From NCBI GenBank assembly GCA_900756155.1, contig CAAEJV010000030.1, positions 100,756 through 164,755 on the forward strand: 64,000 nucleotides of DNA, given 5' to 3'. Source of the stretch: Pasteurellaceae bacterium (GTDB lineage: Bacteria > Pseudomonadota > Gammaproteobacteria > Enterobacterales > Pasteurellaceae). The position numbers and the translations under genes are program-made. This document shows, piece by piece, positions 8,049 to 16,125 of this stretch (within the stretch, counting starts at the first letter, position 1; each line of letters starts with the position of its first letter). The notes under the pieces were generated by a model. That model made no database searches and had not been told where the DNA came from. It worked only from the letters and a program-made list of their open reading frames with translations.

Positions 8049-9725
8049 TTAGTTCACTAAATCCAACATTTCTTGCGCATTCGCCAAGGCAAGTTCTGTA
8101 ATTTCACTGCCACCGAGTAATCTTGCAAGAGCTGGAACTCTCTCTTCTTGAGAAAGTGCGGTCATTTTAGTTTCTGTTTTATCATCAACGGTAAATTTCT
8201 CAACATTAAATTGATGATGTCCATGGCATGCGACTTGTGGTAAATGGGTCACACAAAGCACTTGGCATTTATTGCCTAATTGGCGCAACAATTTACCCAC
8301 TACACTCGCCGTTTTACCGCTAATGCCAACATCGACTTCGTCAAAGATCAGCGTTGGAATCGCCGATTGATCTGATGTTAATACTTGAATCGCTAATGAA
8401 ATACGAGACAACTCACCACCAGATGCCACTTTTGCTAGCGATTGTGCTTGTTGTCCTAAATTACTGCGTAAAGTAAAGACAATATTATCTGCCCCATTTG
8501 CCGTCACTTTAGTTAAATCTGAATTCACTTCAATGAAAAACTCGGCATTTTCCATTGCAAGCCCTTTGATAGAATGTGTAACCTGTTGTGCTAATTTTCC
8601 CGCAGCTTGGCTACGGCTTTCATGCAATTGTTTTGACGTATGTTGCATTTTCTCAAAGGCGGCTTTTTCTTCTAAAATCAGGCGCTCTTCACTTTCTGAA
8701 AAATCTAAAAGTGCGGTCAATTCTGCTTTTAATTTTTGATGCCACTCCACCAACTCTTCAGGTTTCACATTATGCTTGCGAGCGAGTTGTAAAGCTTGAC
8801 CTAAACGTTGTTCAATCTCTTGTAACAACATCGGATCTTGCTCAATGTGAGAAGCAAGATGCTGCACTTCACTTGTCGCCTCTTGCACTTGAATAAGTGC
8901 ATCATTCAACATTGTTTGAACGGAAGCATAGCGAGGATCTAAGCCGCTTAATTCATCAATATACTGTGTCGCACGATAAAGCATCGAATCGATACTCACC
9001 GTTTCATTTTCACTGAGTAGCTGTAAAGCTGATTGTGATAACTGTGTCAGCTGTTCGCTATTTGATAGACGACGTTGATCCTCTTCTAATTCTAAATATT
9101 CATTTGGACGAAGCGCAAACTCATCCAACTCTTCTACCTGATATTGTAAAAGTTGTTTTTTCGCTTCATTTTCAGCAACTTTTTGTTGGAAAGTTTTAAC
9201 TTGCGTTTGAAGATTTTTCCACGTGCGATAATCTTCTCGCATTTGAACGAGCAAATCATGGTGATGCGCAAATGTATCCACCAACTGAAGCTGATAGTCA
9301 TTTTTCAATAATAACTGCGAAGCGTGCTGCCCATTAATATGAATAAGATATTGTCCAATTTCTTTTAATTGGGAAGCCGATACGGGCGTGCTATTGATAA
9401 AGGCTTTAGAACGCCCATCTGCATTAATGACACGACGTAGAATACAATCAGAGGTATTATCAGGATCTTGCAATTCTTGCTCTTGCAACCATTGATAAGC
9501 GGGGTTAGTTGGTTCAATAAAAAATGTCGCGCAAATTTCAGCTCTTTCCTGCCCTTCTCGAACCATAGAGGTTTCAATACGCTGCCCCAAGCATAATCCC
9601 AACGCATCAATAGCAATAGATTTTCCTGCGCCGGTTTCCCCCGTAATCACAGACATTCCTTTCGCCAATTCAATCTCTAATTGACGAACAATTGCAAAAT
9701 TATTGATAGTAAGTTGGGTTAGCAT
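8049..9725 (-). CDS. recN: DNA repair protein RecN
   Basis: RecN is an SMC-like ATPase used in double-strand break repair. The chosen ATG at 9725 begins MLTQLTINNFAIV and has AAGGAG eight bases upstream; an in-frame upstream start would lie inside the promoter. The 558-residue chain shows Walker A GETGAGKSI near residue 30, long coiled-coil arms in the middle (about 150-360), and the C-terminal signature SGGELSRISLA with Walker B IFDEVDVGISG. The gene has its own LexA-controlled promoter, although nadK lies just upstream in the same direction. Confidence 0.96.
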   Translation of the reverse strand: MLTQLTINNFAIVRQLEIELAKGMSVITGETGAGKSIAIDALGLCLGQRIETSMVREGQERAEICATFFIEPTNPAYQWLQEQELQDPDNTSDCILRRVINADGRSKAFINSTPVSASQLKEIGQYLIHINGQHASQLLLKNDYQLQLVDTFAHHHDLLVQMREDYRTWKNLQTQVKTFQQKVAENEAKKQLLQYQVEELDEFALRPNEYLELEEDQRRLSNSEQLTQLSQSALQLLSENETVSIDSMLYRATQYIDELSGLDPRYASVQTMLNDALIQVQEATSEVQHLASHIEQDPMLLQEIEQRLGQALQLARKHNVKPEELVEWHQKLKAELTALLDFSESEERLILEEKAAFEKMQHTSKQLHESRSQAAGKLAQQVTHSIKGLAMENAEFFIEVNSDLTKVTANGADNIVFTLRSNLGQQAQSLAKVASGGELSRISLAIQVLTSDQSAIPTLIFDEVDVGISGKTASVVGKLLRQLGNKCQVLCVTHLPQVACHGHHQFNVEKFTVDDKTETKMTALSQEERVPALARLLGGSEITELALANAQEMLDLVN

Positions 9726-9754
9726 AAAAAATCTCCTTAACTGTATATCCATAT

Positions 9755-9777
9755 ATTATAACTGATATAATATACAG
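9755..9777 (-). promoter_or_regulatory. recN promoter with LexA (SOS) box
   Basis: CTG-N10-CAG at 9762-9777 (CTGATATAATATACAG) fits the LexA consensus and directly abuts a minus-strand TATAAT at 9760-9755. A second, degenerate half-match CTGTATATCCATATAT starts at 9741. E. coli recN is also strongly SOS-controlled, with multiple LexA boxes. Confidence 0.8.
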
Positions 9778-9800
9778 TAAAGAGATTTTTGACTTTTTGA

Positions 9801-10691
9801 TTAGAAATTTTTAAGCCAGCCTAATTTCGTGCTTAATACATTGTAATAATTGTAATTTTTCAGGTGTAATAGGCGCAGTTTATGCGGACTTTTTTCAATA
9901 TGCACCACATCATCTGGGCAAAAACCGAGTTCAATTTGACTATCACAGCCTAATTCCAACTGTGAAGTGTTATGTTCTGCAAAGCGAATTGAAATTTTAC
10001 TGTCTCCATCAATTACTAATGGTCGAGAAGAAAGCGTGTGCGGGAACATCGGCACAAGGGCAATCGCATTTAAATTTGGTGTTAAAATCGGGCCACCAGC
10101 GGAAAGCGAATAAGCCGTTGAACCTGTTGGAGTGGAAACAATCAAGCCGTCTGAACGTTGAGAAAAGGCAAATTTATCGTTGATATAAACATGGAAATCA
10201 ATCATGTGCGCAATTTTAGCGGGGTGAATCACCGCCTCATTTACTGCATTACCACTAGAAATAATTTCGCCATTGCGTTCAATTTTAGCTTCCAATAAAA
10301 AACGCTCTTCGACAAAAAACTCGCCGCGTTCCAAACAAGCTTCAAGCTGTGCATAAGCATTTTTCGGGTCGATATCGGTCAAAAAGCCCAAGTTACCTCG
10401 GTTAATACCAATCATTGGAATATGATATTTAGCCAAAATGCGAGCACGCCCTAGCATATTGCCATCACCACCGATCACAATCACAAGTTGTGCTTGCTCA
10501 CCGATTTGTTCAACTGTCGCTAAAACCTCTTCTGGTAAACCAAATTTTTCACCGACGTCTTTTTCCACTAAAACTCGATATCCTCGCTCTTTCAGCCATT
10601 GATACAAGTTTTTATGCATTTGCAAATTAATATCGCGACGCGGTTTTCCCATCAAGGCGATGGTTTTAAATGATTTGACTAATTCATCCAT
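9801..10691 (-). CDS. nadK: NAD kinase
   Basis: NadK phosphorylates NAD to NADP. The GGDGNMLG ATP/NAD-binding motif, NRGNLGFLTD and the long SDGLIVSTPTGSTAYSLSAG signature are all present. I prefer the ATG at 10691 (296 residues, close to the 292 of E. coli), with GGGAG 11 bases upstream; a GTG at 10721 would add ten residues. The gene is divergent from grpE across a short shared control region and is followed by recN with its own SOS promoter. Confidence 0.95.
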   Translation of the reverse strand: MDELVKSFKTIALMGKPRRDINLQMHKNLYQWLKERGYRVLVEKDVGEKFGLPEEVLATVEQIGEQAQLVIVIGGDGNMLGRARILAKYHIPMIGINRGNLGFLTDIDPKNAYAQLEACLERGEFFVEERFLLEAKIERNGEIISSGNAVNEAVIHPAKIAHMIDFHVYINDKFAFSQRSDGLIVSTPTGSTAYSLSAGGPILTPNLNAIALVPMFPHTLSSRPLVIDGDSKISIRFAEHNTSQLELGCDSQIELGFCPDDVVHIEKSPHKLRLLHLKNYNYYNVLSTKLGWLKNF

Positions 10692-10737
10692 AACTATGAT
10701 TGCTCCCAAGTGCAAACTCACCGATTTCTGACCGCAC

Positions 10738-10765
10738 TTGAATTTAAAATTTTAGCCATTATATT
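10738..10765 (+). promoter_or_regulatory. Probable grpE promoter
   Basis: TTGAAT (10738-10743), a 16-base spacer and TATATT (10760-10765) form a plausible sigma-70 promoter about 55 bases before the grpE start. Part of a heat-shock -35 element (CTTGAAT) is present, but no good sigma-32 -10 sits at the right spacing. Confidence 0.45.
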
Positions 10766-10821
10766 ACATAGCAATTCAGTTTTGCTAAAATAGCACTAAT
10801 TTTTGATAAATGGAGAAAAAG

Positions 10822-11397
10822 ATGTCAGAACAAGCACAAAACTTAAATGAAAATGAAGAACTTGTTGAAGAAGTTCAGCAAGAAACCACCTCAACGGAAG
10901 ATCCGTTAGAAGAAGCGATTGCCCGCGTACAAGAACTTGAAGAACAATTAAAAGCACAAGTGGAAGAAACCTCTAAAAAAGAGCAAGATTTATTGCTTCG
11001 TACGCGTGCTGAAATTGACAATATGCGTCGTCGCAGTGAACAAGACATCGAAAAAGCACATAAATTTGCGCTCGAAAAATTCTCAAAAGACATTTTAAAT
11101 ACCATTGATAACTTAGAGCGTGCGCTTGCAACGCCTGCCAATAAGGAAGATGAAAATATCAAAGCCTTATTCGATGGCGTCGAGCTGACTTTAAAAGAGT
11201 TACTCTCAACGGTTTCTCGCTTTGGTGTCGAGCCTGTTGGTGCAGTAGGTGATACCTTTAATCCAGATCTTCACCAAGCTATCTCTATGCAACCAGCAGA
11301 AGGCTTTGCAACGAATCAAATCACTACCGTTTTACAAAAAGGTTATACCTTAAATGGTCGAGTGATTCGCCCAGCCATGGTAATGGTTGCAGCTTAA
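10822..11397 (+). CDS. grpE: Nucleotide exchange factor GrpE
   Basis: GrpE releases ADP from DnaK in the Hsp70 cycle. The start ATG at 10822 has GGAG six bases upstream; the ATG at 10810 overlaps that site and is less likely. The 191-residue chain has an acidic, disordered N-terminus, a long coiled-coil helix (about 35-90) with the RTRAEIDNMRRR signature, and the C-terminal beta-wing region with HQAISMQP and GRVIRPAMVMVA. A strong terminator follows, so it is likely transcribed alone. dnaK is not in the window. Confidence 0.96.
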   Translation: MSEQAQNLNENEELVEEVQQETTSTEDPLEEAIARVQELEEQLKAQVEETSKKEQDLLLRTRAEIDNMRRRSEQDIEKAHKFALEKFSKDILNTIDNLERALATPANKEDENIKALFDGVELTLKELLSTVSRFGVEPVGAVGDTFNPDLHQAISMQPAEGFATNQITTVLQKGYTLNGRVIRPAMVMVAA

Positions 11398-11420
11398 TTT
11401 CTTTTCTATGACTTAAAGAG

Positions 11421-11446
11421 CGGACGATTTTTCGTCCGTTTTTTTA
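11421..11446 (+). terminator. Terminator of grpE
   Basis: A 7-bp GC-rich stem CGGACGA/TCGTCCG is followed by eight T residues, about 25 bases past the grpE stop. Confidence 0.9.
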
Positions 11447-11458
11447 TTGCCAAAAATC

Positions 11459-11472
11459 TTGACATAGATCAA
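11459..11472 (+). promoter_or_regulatory. FNR-type site upstream of nrdD
   Basis: TTGACATAGATCAA matches the FNR consensus TTGAT-N4-ATCAA at nine of ten defined positions. Its centre (11465.5) is about 41.5 bases before a predicted start near 11507, with an AATAAT -10 at 11495-11500: the class II activator position expected for anaerobic induction of nrdD. Confidence 0.7.
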
Positions 11473-11490
11473 ATTTATTAAAAAATAATT

Positions 11491-11505
11491 TGAGAATAAT
11501 TCTCA
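11491..11505 (+). promoter_or_regulatory. Fur-type site overlapping the upstream nrdD promoter
   Basis: TGAGAATAATTCTCA is a perfect 7-1-7 palindrome and a common natural form of the Fur box. It covers the likely -10 of the FNR-dependent promoter, so iron-bound Fur would be expected to block it. Confidence 0.6.
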
Positions 11506-11576
11506 ATAAAAACTCTCTTGATTTCCAGATTTAGCAAGGTTTCAACTCAATTTCAACCATCAAAAAACACAAAATA

Positions 11577-11624
11577 ACACTACATATTGTGTGTTGATCT
11601 ATTAAATAAAACTATATATAGTAC
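11577..11624 (+). promoter_or_regulatory. Paired NrdR boxes over a second nrdD promoter
   Basis: Box 1 (11577-11592, ACACTACATATTGTGT) matches the NrdR consensus at 15 of 16 positions and box 2 (11609-11624, AAACTATATATAGTAC) at 13. Their starts are 32 bases apart, three helical turns, the spacing known for NrdR pairs. A promoter TTGATC (11594-11599), 17 bases, TATAGT (11617-11622) lies between and under them, so NrdR would occlude it. Confidence 0.8.
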
Positions 11625-11663
11625 TTTCGTTTTTTTTCATAGCTACCTTACAGGAGTCATAAA

Positions 11664-13790
11664 ATGAACGCTTTCTTCGTGATTAAGCGTGATGGTTCAC
11701 GAATTGGGTTTGACCTACAACGTATTACTAATGCAATCAAAAAAGCAGCAAGTGCGGTCAATATTGTTGATGAAATTTATATCCATGATCTGAGCCAGCA
11801 GATTAATACTGAAATTTTTAGCCATTATCAGCATGAAATTGATATCAACCAGATTCAAAAAATCGTCGAAGATCACTTAATGACAAGCAAGTATCCCCAA
11901 ATTGCACGTGCCTATATTGAATATCGTCACGATCGTGACCTGGCACGTGAAAAACGCAGCCAATTAACCAAAGAAATTGAAGGGCTGATTGAGCAAAGCA
12001 ACGTGGAATTGCTTAATGAAAACGCAAATAAAGATGCGAAAGTTATTCCTACCCAACGTGATTTACTGGCGGGTATTGTGGCAAAACATTATGCCAAACG
12101 TCATATTCTGCCAAGAGATGTTGTTGAAGCCCATGAAAAAGGGGAAATCCACTATCACGACTTAGATTATGCGCCATTTTTCCCAATGTTTAACTGCATG
12201 CTCGTTGATCTAAAAGGCATGCTTTCTCATGGCTTTAAAATGGGTAATGCAGAAATTGAACCACCGAAATCTATCGGCACAGCAACAGCAGTTACCGCAC
12301 AAATTATTGCTCAAGTAGCCAGCCATATTTATGGCGGTACAACCATTAATCGTATTGATGAAGTACTTGCACCTTATGTTCAACTCAGCTTTGAAAAACA
12401 TTTGAAAAATGCCGCCCAATGGCAAATTCCGGATGCGGAAGGTTATGCGAAAGCGCTAATTGAAAAAGAATGTTTTGATGCGTTCCAATCCCTTGAATAT
12501 GAAGTCAATACGCTCCATACATCAAATGGTCAAACGCCATTTGTTACCTTTGGTTTTGGCTTAGGTACAAGTTGGCAAGAACGGTTAATTCAGCAATCGA
12601 TTTTGAAAAACCGTATTCGTGGCTTGGGTAAAAATCATAAAACGCCCGTCTTCCCTAAACTGGTCTTTACCATTAAAAAAGGCGTGAACCAAAACGAACA
12701 AGATCCAAACTATGACATTAAAAAACTGGCATTAGAATGCGCTTCAAAACGCATGTATCCAGATATTTTAAACTATGATCAAGTGGTTAAAGTCACTGGC
12801 TCATTCAAAGCCCCAATGGGTTGTCGTAGCTTCTTGGGTGCTTATGAAGAAAACGGTCATGAAGTGCATGATGGTCGCAATAATTTAGGCGTGGTAAGTC
12901 TGAATCTGCCTCGCATTGCTCTGGAAGCACAAGGAAATGAAGAAAAATTCTACCGCACTTTAGATGAACGCTTAGCCCTCGCGAAGAAAGCCTTACTTAC
13001 CCGTATTGCGCGCTTAGAAAATACCAAAGCTCGTGTCGCGCCAATTCTCTATATGGAAGGCGCTTGCGGCGTTCGACTAAAAGCCGATGATAATGTTGCG
13101 GATATTTTCAAAAATGGACGAGCATCAATTTCTTTAGGCTATATTGGCATTCATGAAACCATCAATGCACTGTATAAAAAGGGACATATTTTTGACGATG
13201 AACAACTGCGTGAAAAAGGCATCGCGATTGTGCGTCATTTAAATGAAGCGGTGAAACAATGGCAGAAAGAAACGGGTTATGCATTTAGCCTTTATTCCAC
13301 ACCTAGTGAAAACTTGTGTGATCGTTTCTGCCGTTTAGATACCAAACAATTTGGTGTCATTGACGGCGTTACCGATAAAGGCTACTACACTAACAGCTAT
13401 CACTTAGATGTAGAGAAAAAAGTGAATCCATACGATAAATTAGACTTTGAAATGCCTTATCCTGAATTAGCGAGTGGCGGCTTTATCTGTTATGGTGAAT
13501 ACCCAAACATTCAACATAACCTGAAAGCACTCGAAGATGTGTGGGATTATAGCTACGATCGTGTGCCTTATTACGGCACCAACACGCCAATTGATGAATG
13601 TTATGAATGTGGTTTCACAGGAGAATTTAATTGCACAAGCAAAGGCTTTGTTTGTCCGAAATGTGGCAATCATGACAGTGCAAAAGTCTCCGTAACCCGA
13701 CGAGTTTGTGGTTATCTCGGTAGCCCTGATGCTCGTCCATTCAACGCTGGCAAACAGGAAGAAGTAAAACGTCGAGTGAAACACCTATAA
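11664..13790 (+). CDS. nrdD: Anaerobic ribonucleoside-triphosphate reductase
   Basis: NrdD reduces ribonucleoside triphosphates to deoxy forms using a glycyl radical and formate, only without oxygen. The 708-residue chain has an N-terminal ATP-cone (about 1-95) for dATP control, the catalytic barrel, a C-terminal zinc site (CYEC and CPKC pairs) and the radical motif RVCGYLG with Gly683. It starts with ATG after CAGGAGTCATAAA. Its activase gene nrdG is not adjacent but lies at 23313. The upstream region carries FNR-, Fur- and NrdR-type sites. Confidence 0.98.
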   Translation: MNAFFVIKRDGSRIGFDLQRITNAIKKAASAVNIVDEIYIHDLSQQINTEIFSHYQHEIDINQIQKIVEDHLMTSKYPQIARAYIEYRHDRDLAREKRSQLTKEIEGLIEQSNVELLNENANKDAKVIPTQRDLLAGIVAKHYAKRHILPRDVVEAHEKGEIHYHDLDYAPFFPMFNCMLVDLKGMLSHGFKMGNAEIEPPKSIGTATAVTAQIIAQVASHIYGGTTINRIDEVLAPYVQLSFEKHLKNAAQWQIPDAEGYAKALIEKECFDAFQSLEYEVNTLHTSNGQTPFVTFGFGLGTSWQERLIQQSILKNRIRGLGKNHKTPVFPKLVFTIKKGVNQNEQDPNYDIKKLALECASKRMYPDILNYDQVVKVTGSFKAPMGCRSFLGAYEENGHEVHDGRNNLGVVSLNLPRIALEAQGNEEKFYRTLDERLALAKKALLTRIARLENTKARVAPILYMEGACGVRLKADDNVADIFKNGRASISLGYIGIHETINALYKKGHIFDDEQLREKGIAIVRHLNEAVKQWQKETGYAFSLYSTPSENLCDRFCRLDTKQFGVIDGVTDKGYYTNSYHLDVEKKVNPYDKLDFEMPYPELASGGFICYGEYPNIQHNLKALEDVWDYSYDRVPYYGTNTPIDECYECGFTGEFNCTSKGFVCPKCGNHDSAKVSVTRRVCGYLGSPDARPFNAGKQEEVKRRVKHL

Positions 13791-13811
13791 TGTTGTAACA
13801 TTGATTATGAT

Positions 13812-13846
13812 AAAATAGCTCATCAAAGGTGAGCTATTTTTATTTT
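13812..13846 (+). terminator. Terminator of nrdD
   Basis: An 11-bp stem AAAATAGCTCA/TGAGCTATTTT with a 7-base loop, followed by TATTTT, begins about 20 bases after the nrdD stop. It overlaps an in-frame upstream extension of the next gene, which supports the later start chosen there. Confidence 0.8.
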
Positions 13847-13864
13847 AATAAAGAAGGAAATACC

Positions 13865-14446
13865 ATGCCAACACTTGCTCAAATTACCCAATCCATCATG
13901 CAAGATCCCGATAATCAATCCTTTACCGCAAAAGGTATCGAACCGCTTTTTGCTGCGCCAACTACCGCTCGTATTAATATTGTCGGACAAGCCCCAGGAA
14001 TTAAAGCGCAAGAAAGTCGTTTATATTGGAATGATAAAAGCGGTGATCGCCTGCGAGAATGGCTGGGCGTGGATCGTGATACCTTTTATCACTCCGGTAT
14101 GTTTGCCGTCATTCCGATGGATTTTTATTACCCAGGCAAAGGCAAATCGGGTGATTTACCACCGCGCAAAGGTTTTGCGGAAAAATGGCATCCAGCAATT
14201 CTCGCTAATTTACCCAATATTGAGCTGACCATTCTCATTGGACAATATGCACAAAAATACTATTTGCCAGAAAATAATCTTAATGTAACGGAGACTGTTC
14301 AGCATTTTCGTGATTTTCTCCCTCACTTTCTCCCGCTCGTTCACCCTTCTCCACGCAACCAAATTTGGCTCAAGAAAAATCCGTGGTTTGAACAAGAGAT
14401 TGTGCCGACATTACAAAAGCAAGTAAAAGCGATTTTATCTCGTTAA
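13865..14446 (+). CDS. Uracil-DNA glycosylase-family protein
   Basis: The ATG at 13865 is preceded by AGAAGGAA at five bases and begins MPTLAQITQ (193 residues). The fold family is shown by GQAPG at 41-45, the nucleotide-pocket loop equivalent to GEAPG of family 4 enzymes, and HPSPRN at 160-165, the DNA-intercalation loop. No iron-sulfur cysteines of family 4 are visible. Relatives are annotated as uracil-DNA glycosylase-like, but activity has generally not been shown for this branch. It is separated from nrdD by a terminator. Confidence 0.75.
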   Translation: MPTLAQITQSIMQDPDNQSFTAKGIEPLFAAPTTARINIVGQAPGIKAQESRLYWNDKSGDRLREWLGVDRDTFYHSGMFAVIPMDFYYPGKGKSGDLPPRKGFAEKWHPAILANLPNIELTILIGQYAQKYYLPENNLNVTETVQHFRDFLPHFLPLVHPSPRNQIWLKKNPWFEQEIVPTLQKQVKAILSR

Positions 14447-14463
14447 ATTGATATTCAATTATG

Positions 14464-14502
14464 AAGTGCGGTCAAAAATCTTCTGATTTTGACCGCACTT
14501 TT
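14464..14502 (+). terminator. Inverted uptake-signal terminator
   Basis: A perfect 14-bp stem made of two uptake signals (14464-14477 with 14487-14500), followed by T residues, ends the glycosylase-family gene. Confidence 0.88.
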
Positions 14503-14591
14503 CTTTAATACTAATCAATTTTTAGTATGCCTTATTTTCTGACTGGGCCTGTTATGCTACAATCGCCAGCCTTAAAAATATAGGAAAAAAT

Positions 14592-15989
14592 ATGCAAGTA
14601 ATATCTGTCACAAAATCTCAGCGAAAAACATGGAATAAACAAACTATTATATTCCTTTCTGATGTAGCTCTCTTTTTTATTCTACTCAATACACTTCCTT
14701 TTGAACCTGCTGCGAATAAAGGATTATCTTTACTCGCATTTGTGGCCATTCTATGGCTCACCGAAGCAGTTAGTGTAACCATCACTGCATTATTCGTTCC
14801 AATTCTATCTGTTCTATTAGGATTAGCTGATAGTCGTGAAGCCCTAGTTGCCTTTGCAGATCCGACCATTTTCTTATTTTTTGGTGGTTTTGCGCTTGCA
14901 ACCGCATTAAATGTACAAAAAATAGATCAAATGATCGCTAATAAAATCATGCAGTTAGCGCGGGGGCGGTTATCTGTTGCTGTACTCTATTTATTCGTCG
15001 CTACAGCATTTTTATCCATGTGGATGAGCAATACCGCTACTGCTGCAATGATGATCCCACTGTCAATGACTATTTTAAGTCAGTTAGACCGTAATAAAGA
15101 TCACAATACTTATGTATTTGTATTATTAGGCATTGCTTATAGTGCTACCATCGGTGGCATGGGAACCCTTGTAGGTAGCCCGCCGAATGCCATTGCAGCC
15201 TCTCAACTTCATTTAGGTTTTGCTGACTGGTTAATGTATGGCACGCCAGTGATGTTAATTTTATTCCCGCTTATTATTGGTTGGTTATATCTTGTATTTA
15301 AACCCAAATTAGGCCTTCATTTTGCTGCTGAATTTGAAAAAATTCACATGACCAAACAACGTGTTTTAACGTTGATTATTTTTATCACCGTAGCGATTCT
15401 TTGGATTTTTGGTGGGTACCTCAACCCAATTATTTCTCAATCATTGGGTTTACCAAAACCAATTGGCAGTTTTGACAGTATGGTTGCACTCTCCGCTGCG
15501 ATTGTCATTTGTGTAACCGGGATCGCAAGTTGGAAAGAAGTACAAGAAAATACAGAATGGGGTGTACTGTTCCTTTTTGGTGGCGGTTTAACCTTAAGCT
15601 CAGTATTGACTCAATCTGGCGCAAGCAAAATCATGGCAGATGGCATTGTCTTCATCATTGAAGGAGGCCACTACTATGTGATGGCATTAATTGTTGCAGC
15701 CTTTATTGTCTGCTTGACTGAATTTACATCAAACACAGCAAGCGCTGCCTTACTCGTCCCAATCTTTATTTCTATCGCACAAGCCCTGAATATACCACCG
15801 CTTGGTTTTGCGATGATTATCGGCCTAGGGGCATCTTGTGCCTTTATGATGCCGGTCGGTACACCACCGAATGCGATTGTGTACTCAACAGGTTTTGTTA
15901 AACAATCAGAAATGATCCGCGTGGGTAAATTTATTGATTTAACCTGTATGGTCATTATTGCAACCATTGCTTATCTGTTCTGGATGTAG
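14592..15989 (+). CDS. DASS/SLC13-family sodium:anion symporter
   Basis: This 465-residue, roughly 11-12-helix protein has the two Ser-Asn-Thr substrate-binding motifs of the divalent anion:sodium symporter family, MSNTATAAMM (first repeat) and TSNTASAALL (second), and matching sodium-site loops GSPPNAIAA and GTPPNAIVY. VcINDY-type relatives carry C4-dicarboxylates or citrate, others sulfate; the substrate cannot be read from these motifs alone. It has an uptake-signal terminator on each side and so is a single-gene unit. Confidence 0.85.
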   Translation: MQVISVTKSQRKTWNKQTIIFLSDVALFFILLNTLPFEPAANKGLSLLAFVAILWLTEAVSVTITALFVPILSVLLGLADSREALVAFADPTIFLFFGGFALATALNVQKIDQMIANKIMQLARGRLSVAVLYLFVATAFLSMWMSNTATAAMMIPLSMTILSQLDRNKDHNTYVFVLLGIAYSATIGGMGTLVGSPPNAIAASQLHLGFADWLMYGTPVMLILFPLIIGWLYLVFKPKLGLHFAAEFEKIHMTKQRVLTLIIFITVAILWIFGGYLNPIISQSLGLPKPIGSFDSMVALSAAIVICVTGIASWKEVQENTEWGVLFLFGGGLTLSSVLTQSGASKIMADGIVFIIEGGHYYVMALIVAAFIVCLTEFTSNTASAALLVPIFISIAQALNIPPLGFAMIIGLGASCAFMMPVGTPPNAIVYSTGFVKQSEMIRVGKFIDLTCMVIIATIAYLFWM

Positions 15990-16003
15990 CCTTTAAATCA
16001 AAC

Positions 16004-16047
16004 AAGTGCGGTTGAAAATAACGTAATTTTTTAACCGCACTTTTTTT
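16004..16047 (+). terminator. Inverted uptake-signal terminator of the DASS gene
   Basis: A 10-bp stem (16004-16013 with 16033-16042) with a 19-base loop is followed by seven T residues. Confidence 0.75.
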
Positions 16048-16056
16048 ATTTTCTTT

Positions 16057-16094
16057 ACGCAAACGTTTGCGGTGAATAAAAATTAACGTATAAT
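16057..16094 (+). promoter_or_regulatory. PurR box over the promoter of the NCS2 permease
   Basis: ACGCAAACGTTTGCGG (16057-16072) is the PurR operator palindrome with one mismatch at the last base. It overlaps the -35 region (TTTGCG, 16066-16071) of a promoter whose TATAAT is at 16089-16094 (17-base spacer). PurR with hypoxanthine or guanine would repress the permease. Confidence 0.85.
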
Positions 16095-16125
16095 TCGCAC
16101 AATTTTTTTTACTTAGGGAAACCAA

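Noticed and set aside
10737..10761. Sigma-32 heat-shock promoter for grpE
   Set aside because: A CTTGAAT half is present, but the only CCAT-like -10 is at about 10 bases spacing, too short for sigma-32.
11630..11637. Run of eight T residues before nrdD as a phase-variable tract
   Set aside because: Too short and upstream of the start codon; nrdD is a housekeeping gene with its own regulatory sites.
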